From positions 1 through 9,020 of the forward strand of contig JBDTMT010000236.1 of NCBI GenBank assembly GCA_039934135.1: a stretch of DNA of 9,020 nt, given 5' to 3'. Position numbers and translations under genes: made by a program. The notes below the pieces were generated by a model. It worked only from the letters and a program-made list of their open reading frames with translations, was not told the origin of the DNA and ran no database searches. Positions 1 to 5,879 of the stretch are shown here, one piece after another (position 1 is the stretch's first letter; every line of letters begins with the position of its first letter). The stretch is from JBDTMT01 sp039934135 (GTDB lineage: Bacteria > Desulfobacterota > Binatia > HRBIN30 > CADEER01).

Positions 1-33
1 CCGCGCGCCGGCGGCGCCGCGCCCGAGGTATGA
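1..33 (+). CDS. C-terminal end of an upstream gene (partial)
   Basis: The frame beginning at base 1 reads ten codons (PRAGGAAPEV) and stops at the TGA at 31-33. This TGA overlaps the ATG at 30-32 of the next gene as ATGA, the usual arrangement for translationally coupled genes. Only the tail would be inside the window, so no function can be assigned. The frame of the next gene is also open to the window edge, so the alternative is that this is simply upstream coding or leader sequence. The call rests on the overlap pattern alone. Confidence 0.4.
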   Translation, partial: PRAGGAAPEV

Positions 34-1745
34 GACCGCGGTCCGACACGCTGCTCGTCTGGACCGGCGCCGCCTGCAGCTACGGCTGCGGCGCGTGCCC
101 CATCAACCCCGATACGGCCCCGGCCGGGCTGCAGACGGCCGAGTTGCTGCACGGCCTGGCCGCGATCCCAGCGAAAGAAGGACGCCTCGTCCTGCTGCTC
201 GGCGGCGAGCCGTTCCTGCGCCCCGAGCTGCTGCGCCTCATCGCCGCCATCCGCGCCGTCGGCTGCGTCCCGGGCCTCATCACCACCGGCCGCGGCCTGA
301 TCTACCCGCAGCTGCGCGAGAAGCTGCGCCGCGCCGGGCTGGCCTACCTGCGGCTGCAACTGTTCGGCATCGGCGCGGCGCATGACCGCGCCACGGCGAC
401 GCCCGGCGGCTTCGCCCAGGCGTTGGACGGACTGCGCACCTGGGCCGACGAGGCGGCCGACTGCACAGTTGACGTGGCGCTCTCGACGCGCGGCCGCTCG
501 CTGTCGGACGTCGCCGCGGAGCTCGGCCCGCTGGCGACGGAGATCGCGCGGCCGCAGGTGCAGCTCATTGTCGCCGTCGACCCGGGCAGCGCCGCCACAC
601 TCGACGCCGAGAGCGAAGCCCAGCTCGCCGCGGTGGGCGCGCAGTGGAACGACGACGCGGCGCGGCCGTTGCTGGCCTTCGAGGGCCTGCCCGCCGACGC
701 GGCGGCAACCGTGCTGCACATCGCGCCGCTGCGCCCGGCGTTCGTCGGCGCGACGCCAAACGCGTGCTGTCTCGGCGCCCTGCCCGACCTGCTGCGCGCC
801 ACGGCCGGCGACGGGCTCGCGCCGCAGGCCAACTCGTTCAACTTCGTGCGCACCGACACCAGCGTGCCGTGGACGCCCGATGCCGCGTCGTGCACCGCCT
901 ACCACGCCGCCGGCGACACGCCGCCGCATCGGCAGCTGTGGCTGATCGAGGGCGCGCAGCTGCGGCTGTACACCACCGACACCGGCGACTTCTCGGCCGC
1001 CGAGATCGGGCGCGTCAAAGACGCGGTGAGCCACGTCTTCGTCGATCGCTCCGCCCCCGGCGTGCTGGACGATTTCATCAACGGCATGCGGCGCGTGCGG
1101 CCCGACGCGACCTGCGACGCCTGCGCGCAGCGGCTCGACTGCGGGCGGCGCTTCGCCGCGCTCGACGGACCGCCGTACGCGCAGCAGGAGCAGTGGATCG
1201 TCGACTACATCGCCGCGCTGCGCGGCCGCGTGCTCGACGTCGGCTGCGGCGAACAGCTCTACCAGAGCGACCTGGCGCCGTTGGTGCGCAGCGGGCAGGT
1301 CGACTACCACGGCCTCGACCCCGACGAGCCGAGCCTCACCCGGCTGCGCGCCGCGTTGCCGGAAGGGCACTACTACCTGGGCGGCATCGAGCAGTTCCGC
1401 GCCGCGCCGGCGGGCTTCGATCGCGTTCTCTGCCTGCGCTCGCTCAACCATGTATTCGATCCCGACGAAGCCATCGGCCGCATGGCCGAGGCCCTCAAGC
1501 CGGGCGGCCAGCTGTTGCTCGTCGAATGCACGCCATGGGCGATGCTGCGCGCCCCGCAACAGGTCGCTGCCGCCGACGCCGCGCCGCGCGCCGGGCACCA
1601 GCACTTCCGCAACGTCTCCAGCGAGGAAGTGGTGCCGCTGGCGCGGCGCCGCGGCCTGCGCCTCCTGGCCCACCAAGCGGCGGGGATCGAGGGCACCAAC
1701 CAGTGGCTGCTGCTGCTCGAACGCCCGCCTGGCCTGCCCGAGTAA
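30..1745 (+). CDS. Radical SAM protein fused to a class I SAM methyltransferase
   Basis: This 571-residue protein has two enzyme halves. The N-terminal half has the radical SAM cluster motif CX3CX2C at Cys16, Cys20 and Cys23 (ACSYGCGACP), followed by GGEP at 58-61, which in this superfamily contacts the SAM amino group. A cysteine group at Cys362, Cys365 and Cys371 (CX2CX5C) resembles part of a SPASM/twitch auxiliary cluster. From about residue 395 the protein becomes a Rossmann-type methyltransferase: motif I is VLDVGCG (401-407), an acidic LDPDE follows at 429-433, then a FDRVLCLRSLNHV stretch and an ALKPGGQLLLVE motif. It therefore carries two SAM sites used for different chemistry. The ATG at 30 is chosen because it overlaps a probable upstream stop (ATGA); the GAGG just before it is too close to be an ideal ribosome site. 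The frame is open to the window edge, so a start further upstream cannot be excluded. Substrate unknown. Confidence 0.9.
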   Translation: MRPRSDTLLVWTGAACSYGCGACPINPDTAPAGLQTAELLHGLAAIPAKEGRLVLLLGGEPFLRPELLRLIAAIRAVGCVPGLITTGRGLIYPQLREKLRRAGLAYLRLQLFGIGAAHDRATATPGGFAQALDGLRTWADEAADCTVDVALSTRGRSLSDVAAELGPLATEIARPQVQLIVAVDPGSAATLDAESEAQLAAVGAQWNDDAARPLLAFEGLPADAAATVLHIAPLRPAFVGATPNACCLGALPDLLRATAGDGLAPQANSFNFVRTDTSVPWTPDAASCTAYHAAGDTPPHRQLWLIEGAQLRLYTTDTGDFSAAEIGRVKDAVSHVFVDRSAPGVLDDFINGMRRVRPDATCDACAQRLDCGRRFAALDGPPYAQQEQWIVDYIAALRGRVLDVGCGEQLYQSDLAPLVRSGQVDYHGLDPDEPSLTRLRAALPEGHYYLGGIEQFRAAPAGFDRVLCLRSLNHVFDPDEAIGRMAEALKPGGQLLLVECTPWAMLRAPQQVAAADAAPRAGHQHFRNVSSEEVVPLARRRGLRLLAHQAAGIEGTNQWLLLLERPPGLPE

Positions 1746-1934
1746 CCCTGCCCGGCCGGCGGACAGCGACAGCGCCCACAAACCGGCATTTCTCTCTTCG
1801 AGTTCGCGCCGGGGATGTGCCACTACTTCACAGGGGAGTTCGCAGGGGGGGCACACGGAGTCTGGCGCGGGCCGACCTGGACCGTGCGTCGGCGCCGCGC
1901 GCCGCAGCGTGGCCGCGAACCGAAGCGAGCAGAG

Positions 1935-2705
1935 ATGATCCTGGTAGCGGTGGTGCCGACCTACAACGAAGCGGGCAGCGTGCAGCAGCTCATCGAGGCG
2001 CTGCTGCCGCTGCGCCTGCCCGACGTCGAGATGCGCGTGCTGGTGGTCGACGACGCCTCCAGCGACGGGACCGCGCAACTCGTCGAAGCCTGCGCGCAGC
2101 GCGCGCCGGGACGAGTCGAGCTGCTGCGGCGCGACGCCAAGCGGGGATTGGGCAGCGCCTACGTCGCCGGCTTCAGCCGCGCGCTGGCCGGCGGCGCCGA
2201 CCTGATCGCGCAGATGGACGCCGACCTGTCGCACGATCCCGCCGCGCTTGCCGCCATGACCGAGGCCATCCGTGACGCCGATCTGGTGCTCGCCTCGCGC
2301 TATCTTCCCGGCGGCGGCGTCGATACCGAGTGGGGCTGGCACCGCAAGCTGGTCAGCGGGTTGGCCAACGGCTTCGTCGTACCGCGCCTGCTGTCGTGCC
2401 CGGTCACCGACGCCACCAGCGGTTACCGCCTGTGGCGGCGCGACGCCCTGGCGCGCATCGCGCCGTCGATCAGCGTGCGCTCGAACGGCTATGGCTTCCA
2501 GGTCGAGATGGCCTGCCTGGCCCACCATCTCGGCTGTCGCATCAAAGAGGTCCCGATTTATTTCCGCGAGCGCACCACCGGCCGCTCCAAGATGAACGTC
2601 CGCGAGGCGTTTGGCGCCGTGCGCGACATTCTGGCCATCCGCCATCGCTGGGCAGCGCCGGCGGTGGGGCTGGCGGGCCGCAACGAGCGTCAGCGCCGCA
2701 CATGA
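1935..2705 (+). CDS. Family 2 glycosyltransferase, polyprenol-phosphate mannose synthase-like
   Basis: A 256-residue GT-A glycosyltransferase of the Dpm1/Ppm1 kind, which transfers mannose (or glucose) from a nucleotide sugar to polyprenyl phosphate at the cytoplasmic face of the membrane. The N-terminus has the family pattern VPTYNEA (7-13), then VVDDASSDGT with the nucleotide-binding Asp39-Asp40, the metal-binding DAD at 95-97 (QMDADLSHDP), TSGYR at 161-165 and the basic RERTTGRSKM near 211-220, all typical of Dpm1-like enzymes. The length fits the short form without C-terminal membrane helices. The ATG at 1935 is chosen because VAVVPTYNE normally starts within a few residues of the N-terminus; the 40 in-frame codons upstream (from 1815) are basic and unlike the family. 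No strong ribosome site is seen. The gene ends 50 bp before the next one. The sugar (mannose versus glucose) cannot be decided by eye. A likely partner is the GT-C-like membrane protein at the end of the window. Confidence 0.9.
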   Translation: MILVAVVPTYNEAGSVQQLIEALLPLRLPDVEMRVLVVDDASSDGTAQLVEACAQRAPGRVELLRRDAKRGLGSAYVAGFSRALAGGADLIAQMDADLSHDPAALAAMTEAIRDADLVLASRYLPGGGVDTEWGWHRKLVSGLANGFVVPRLLSCPVTDATSGYRLWRRDALARIAPSISVRSNGYGFQVEMACLAHHLGCRIKEVPIYFRERTTGRSKMNVREAFGAVRDILAIRHRWAAPAVGLAGRNERQRRT

Positions 2706-2742
2706 CCTCGAGACGCGTTGACCCTGCCGATTCGGCATTGGT

Positions 2743-2747
2743 AGGAG
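2743..2747 (+). promoter_or_regulatory. Ribosome binding site deciding the start of the second radical SAM gene
   Basis: AGGAG lies 8 bases upstream of the ATG at 2756. It favours that start over the ATG at 2702, which overlaps the glycosyltransferase stop as ATGA but has no clear ribosome site. The 18 codons between the two ATGs include several A/T-ending or otherwise uncommon codons (aga, gta, gga, gca, ttg), unlike the rest of the gene, which also suggests they are untranslated. Confidence 0.55.
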
Positions 2748-2755
2748 CCGCCACC

Positions 2756-3820
2756 ATGCCGCATGAGCCAGGCGCGCCGTTGGCGCCGCCGCTGGAGGCG
2801 TCGCCGCAGGCCGGTGCCCTACGCCGCGCCGCGCAGCTCGGCGGGCCGGTCGTCAAGCTCGGCGTGCGCCGCCTGCTGCGCCGCAAGAGCCCGTTCCAGA
2901 TGACGCTGTCGCTGAGCAACCGCTGCAACTTCCGCTGCGTCTATTGCGACATCCCCCTGCAGCAGCGCGGCGAGATGAACGCCGCCGACTGGATGGCGGC
3001 GATCGACGATCTGCACGCCGGCGGCATGGGGCGCGCCAGCATCATCGGTGGCGAGCCGCTGTTGCGGGCCGACGCCGGCGAGATCATCCGCCATCTCAAA
3101 CGGCGCGGCGTGCACGCCTCGATGAACACCAACGGCTGGCTGGTGGCGGATCGGCTCGACGATCTGGCGCCGCTCGATCTGGTCTGCGTGACGCTCGACG
3201 GCCCCGCCGCGGTGCACGACGTCCAGCGGCGCGCCGGGTCCTACGTGCGCGTGCTGCGCGCCATCGCGGCGCTGCGCCTGCGCCGCATCCCGGTCGTCAC
3301 CATGACCGTCGTGACGCCGGCCGGCATCGACCACGTCGAACATGTCCTCGACATCGCTCGCGCGCACGGCATCCAGGCCTATTTCCAACTCGAGCACGAC
3401 AAGCAGATGGACGTGCACCAGCCGATCGCACCCGGGCTGAGTCAGCAGCGCGTCGCGCAACTGGCCGAGCATCTGGCCGACCTGAAGCGCCGCGGCCAGC
3501 CGGTCGGCAACTCGTACGCGGCGCTGCAGCGCCAGGCCGCCGAGCGCTACATGCTCACCTGCGACCGCTGCTACGCCGGCACCTACTTCGGCTACGTCTT
3601 CAGCGACGGCACCGTCTCGCACTGCATCTTCACCCATCCGCAGGTGCCACGGCACAACGGTCGCGAGCACGGCTACACGCAGGCCTTCCAGGCGCTGCAG
3701 CAACCGCAGGGGCCCGGCTGTTCGTGCGTGCCGTCGTTCGAGGTCAACCGCGTGCTCGACCTCGACCCGCAGGTCCTGTTCAGCGCCCTCGACGTCACCC
3801 TGCGCTCGCTGCGGCGCTGA
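2756..3820 (+). CDS. Radical SAM protein with SPASM/twitch-like C-terminal cysteines
   Basis: A 354-residue radical SAM enzyme. After a proline- and alanine-rich N-terminus and a basic, possibly membrane-associating helix (about 21-45), it carries CX3CX2C at Cys57, Cys61 and Cys64 (NRCNFRCVYC), then IIGGEPLLR with GGEP at 98-101, a MNTNGW strand and a VTLDGP segment, as in the MoaA/PqqE-like branch. The C-terminal part has Cys269, Cys272, Cys290, Cys322 and Cys324 (CDRCYAG, SHCIF, GCSC), consistent with ligands for at least one auxiliary iron-sulfur cluster. Enzymes of this branch modify peptides, sugars or other small substrates by radical chemistry; the substrate here is unknown. The start follows the AGGAG at 2743; the alternative ATG at 2702 would add 18 residues and overlap the preceding stop by 4 bases. 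Either way it is likely co-transcribed with the glycosyltransferase. It ends at a convergent junction with an inverted repeat. Confidence 0.88.
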   Translation: MPHEPGAPLAPPLEASPQAGALRRAAQLGGPVVKLGVRRLLRRKSPFQMTLSLSNRCNFRCVYCDIPLQQRGEMNAADWMAAIDDLHAGGMGRASIIGGEPLLRADAGEIIRHLKRRGVHASMNTNGWLVADRLDDLAPLDLVCVTLDGPAAVHDVQRRAGSYVRVLRAIAALRLRRIPVVTMTVVTPAGIDHVEHVLDIARAHGIQAYFQLEHDKQMDVHQPIAPGLSQQRVAQLAEHLADLKRRGQPVGNSYAALQRQAAERYMLTCDRCYAGTYFGYVFSDGTVSHCIFTHPQVPRHNGREHGYTQAFQALQQPQGPGCSCVPSFEVNRVLDLDPQVLFSALDVTLRSLRR

Positions 3821-3827
3821 GCGGCTC

Positions 3828-3870
3828 GTGTCTCGTCTCAGAAGTCCTGTGTATATCGCGGACGAGACAC
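3828..3870. terminator. Inverted repeat at convergent gene ends, possible bidirectional terminator
   Basis: GTGTCTCGTC (3828-3837) and GACGAGACAC (3861-3870) form a perfect 10-bp inverted repeat around a 23-base spacer that is conspicuously AT-richer (it contains gtatat). It sits in the 86-bp gap between the plus-strand radical SAM stop (3820) and the minus-strand JmjC gene stop (3907), which suits a two-way transcription terminator. There is no T-run on either side, and the spacer is long for a terminator loop. The alternative is a very short mobile-element remnant or repeat with these as its terminal repeats. Confidence 0.45.
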
Positions 3871-3906
3871 TAGGCGGCCTGTGCGATGTCGCCGGCGCGA
3901 TCGGGC

Positions 3907-4686
3907 TCAGAGGCGCAGCTTGCGCACCCGCATGTACAGCTCGGCGGCCTTCGCCAGCGCCACGCTGGCGCCGCGCACCCACCACAGGTTGATCGACACG
4001 CTGGTGTCGAACGAGTGCGCCTGATGCCACCACAGGCTGGGAATGAAGAGCAGGTCGCCGGCTTCGATCTCCGCCGACCACAGCGGCGCGACGCGGAAGC
4101 GCGGATGGGCGGCGAGGGCGGGCGCCGCCGCGTCCACCGGGCTGTAGTTCGGCACCCCGGAGAAGAAGGAATGGCGGTGCACCATGCGCGTCAGGCGCCG
4201 ATCGAGCAGCAGAAAGCGCTTACGCCCGATGATCTGCGCGTAGAGGTTCTCCGGCAGATCGCGGTGGAAGACGCCTTTGGTGTCGGGCGCGGCACACCAG
4301 AAGCGCGAGCGCGCCCACCCCGCATCGCTGCAGTACGGCGGGCGGATGATGTCGTCGAACAGCTCCGGCATGACCTCGTGGACGCGGAACACGACGTAGA
4401 GTTCGGTCGGCGTCTTCGCCTCCAGCAGCGCGAGGTAGTCGGCGAAGCGGATGCGGTCGTAGGTCAGCCCAGCCTGCGGATCGTACAGCGCCGCGCCGCC
4501 GGTGCGCAGCGCCGGCACCATGCGGTCGCCGAAACGCGCCGTGAAATATGCCGCCGACCAACGCGTCATCGCCGGCCAGCCGGCGGCGGCGCCGCGCAGG
4601 ATCACCGGCCGCGACGGCTTGACGTAGTGGGCGGCGAAATCCTCCGGCGACGGCGGGTCGATACGCTCGACGCGGCGCAGATCCAT
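3907..4686 (-). CDS. JmjC/cupin_8 Fe(II)/2-oxoglutarate oxygenase-like protein (copy 1)
   Basis: A 259-residue protein of the cupin_8/JmjC fold, the group that includes the asparaginyl hydroxylase FIH. The iron facial triad is visible as His141 and Asp143 in FHRDLPENLYAQIIGRKR, with His221 in the distal motif GDLLFIPSLWWHQ. Lys156 in GRKR matches the lysine that binds 2-oxoglutarate in FIH, and the EN after the HxD motif also matches FIH. The N-terminal RPVILRG and AGWPA segments are typical of the family. Members hydroxylate protein side chains, RNA bases or small molecules; the target here is unknown. The start ATG (complement of 4684-4686) has an AGGAG on the minus strand 10 bases upstream. 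It is the only minus-strand gene in the window, convergent with the radical SAM gene and divergent from its paralogue at 4962. All expected ligands are present, so it is probably active. Confidence 0.9.
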   Translation of the reverse strand: MDLRRVERIDPPSPEDFAAHYVKPSRPVILRGAAAGWPAMTRWSAAYFTARFGDRMVPALRTGGAALYDPQAGLTYDRIRFADYLALLEAKTPTELYVVFRVHEVMPELFDDIIRPPYCSDAGWARSRFWCAAPDTKGVFHRDLPENLYAQIIGRKRFLLLDRRLTRMVHRHSFFSGVPNYSPVDAAAPALAAHPRFRVAPLWSAEIEAGDLLFIPSLWWHQAHSFDTSVSINLWWVRGASVALAKAAELYMRVRKLRL

Positions 4687-4696
4687 CTGCCGCCCG

Positions 4697-4704
4697 CTCC
4701 TCTC
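4697..4704 (-). promoter_or_regulatory. Ribosome binding site of the minus-strand JmjC gene
   Basis: On the minus strand the sequence reads GAGAGGAG, 10 bases before the ATG of the JmjC gene (copy 1). It is one of the best Shine-Dalgarno matches in the window and supports that start. Confidence 0.55.
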
Positions 4705-4780
4705 ACGAACGCCACGCAGCGTCTACAGACGCCAGCCTGGCAACCCCGTTGGGCGCGACCGGGTGTCGACGCGTCAGCGG

Positions 4781-4938
4781 GATTTCAACGCAGCGGCGCG
4801 AAGGCCGCAGAGAACACGGAGACGCCCATGGCGCGACGCGGATCCGGAATCCTGTTCGCTATGCCGGTGGAGAAGCGAGTCGGATCCGCCGCTTCGACTC
4901 GGCGCGCGCGGCGCTCTCCGTGTCTCTGCGTTGAAGTC
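4781..4938. repeat. Long nested palindromic intergenic element
   Basis: This roughly 158-bp element is an imperfect palindrome built from nested arms. GATTTCAACGCAG (4781-4793) pairs with CTGCGTTGAAGTC (4926-4938) at 12 of 13 positions, the exception being a possible G-U pair. ACACGGAGA (4814-4822) pairs perfectly with TCTCCGTGT (4915-4923). GCGGATCCG (4838-4846) pairs perfectly with CGGATCCGC (4881-4889). TCGCT (4856-4860) pairs with AGCGA (4874-4878) near the centre. The outer arms are built from short purine-rich units (CGCAGAGA, ACGGAGA) of a kind I associate with dispersed intergenic repeats in environmental GC-rich genomes. It lies between the two divergent JmjC genes and ends 23 bp before the start of the second. 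It could be a REP/MITE-like repeat, a structured RNA or a terminator. No transposase is present. Confidence 0.7.
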
Positions 4939-4961
4939 TTTTCGCTTGGTCGGATCGTCCC

Positions 4962-5768
4962 ATGACGCACGCAGCCGTGGCTTCGCCGTTGGCGGCGGCG
5001 GCGGTCGAGCGCATCCAGCCGCCATCGGTGGCGGCGTTTCGGCGCGACTACGCCGCGACGCGACGGCCGGTGATTCTGAGCGGTCTGGCGGCCGACTGGC
5101 CGGCGGCGCGGCGCTGGTCGTTGGACTACCTGCAAGACCGCTTCGCGCCGACGCCGGTCAGGACCTTCCGCACCGCAGGCGGCGAGGTGGTGATGCGGTC
5201 GGCCACCGGGGCAATCGAAGGCACCATGCCGCTCGGCGAGTTCATCGCGCAGCTGCGCCGCGGCACGCCGCACTGCTACCTGACCTCGCGGCTGGCGGAC
5301 CTGCCGGCAGCGCTGCGCGGCGACGCGCCGACCCCCGACTACTGTGCCGAGGCGAGCTGGCAGAACGGCAACCTGTGGATCGGCGCCGCCGGGACCGTGG
5401 CGCCGCTGCACCGCGATCTGGCCGACAATCTGCACGCCGTGGTGCGCGGGCGAAAGCGGCTGACCCTCGTCGCGCCGGCGCACAGCGCGGGCGTCTATCC
5501 GAACGCGCTGCTCGACAACTTTCCGAACGGCTGCCGGGCGAACATCGAGGTGCCGGACTTCGCGGCGTTTCCGAAGCTGCGCGGCATCGAGACGCTGGTG
5601 GCAGAGGTGGAGGCGGGCGACGCCATCTACATTCCGCGGCGCTGGTGGCACCACGTGCGCACGCTGGAGACCAGCATTGCGGTCAACTTCTGGTGGGCGA
5701 GCGGTGGGCGGCGCGCCCTGGTCGTGGCGATCGACCGGTTCAAGCGCTGGCGCGGCATCAACCGCTGA
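4962..5768 (+). CDS. JmjC/cupin_8 Fe(II)/2-oxoglutarate oxygenase-like protein (copy 2)
   Basis: A 268-residue cupin_8/JmjC protein, a diverged paralogue of the minus-strand copy. Both share VERIxPPS near the N-terminus, RPVIL, a WPA-xx-RWS segment, a PxYC motif before the iron site, and the same active-site layout. Here the triad is His150 and Asp152 in LHRDLADNLHAVVRGRKR, with His230 in GDAIYIPRRWWHH; Lys165 is the likely 2-oxoglutarate contact. It differs from copy 1 between the HxD motif and the distal His, where residues 174-210 contain a distinct insert (YPNALLDNFPNG and following), probably shaping a different substrate pocket. The ATG at 4962 has no clear ribosome site; an in-frame GTG at 4977 is an alternative, and the conserved part begins at about residue 15. 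It is followed after 111 bp by the B12-type radical SAM gene on the same strand. Substrate unknown. Confidence 0.9.
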   Translation: MTHAAVASPLAAAAVERIQPPSVAAFRRDYAATRRPVILSGLAADWPAARRWSLDYLQDRFAPTPVRTFRTAGGEVVMRSATGAIEGTMPLGEFIAQLRRGTPHCYLTSRLADLPAALRGDAPTPDYCAEASWQNGNLWIGAAGTVAPLHRDLADNLHAVVRGRKRLTLVAPAHSAGVYPNALLDNFPNGCRANIEVPDFAAFPKLRGIETLVAEVEAGDAIYIPRRWWHHVRTLETSIAVNFWWASGGRRALVVAIDRFKRWRGINR

Positions 5769-5879
5769 CGCAGGGACGAGCGCGCCGCCCCATGCCCCGA
5801 CACCACCTTCACGCTTGACAGTTCGTCACGCGAGAAGGCATTGGGCGGTCTAACCCACGGCGAGATCCTTACTACCCAG

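Noticed and set aside
1871..1893. GCCGAC/GTCGGC 6-bp inverted repeat upstream of the glycosyltransferase
   Set aside because: A 6-bp G/C stem with an 11-base loop is expected by chance in DNA this GC-rich and has no other terminator or riboswitch character.
1815..1934. N-terminal extension of the glycosyltransferase from the ATG at 1815
   Set aside because: The extra 40 residues are basic and arginine-rich, unlike the family, and codon third positions there do not look like the rest of the gene; the fold starts at 1935.
644..2275. Long plus-strand frame overlapping the radical SAM-methyltransferase and glycosyltransferase genes
   Set aside because: The translation is almost entirely Arg/Ala/Pro, the typical out-of-frame product of high-GC genes, and spans two real genes in other frames.
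2819..4081. Long open frame on the minus strand across the second radical SAM gene
   Set aside because: It is an antisense shadow: low-complexity His/Val/Arg/Ala-rich translation with no recognisable motif, opposite a gene with clear radical SAM motifs.
5815..5843. TTGACA (5815-5820) as a -35 box for the B12 radical SAM gene
   Set aside because: The hexamer is perfect, but 17 to 18 bases downstream only gcattg/cattgg is found, a poor -10 match; a single hexamer is not enough to call a promoter.
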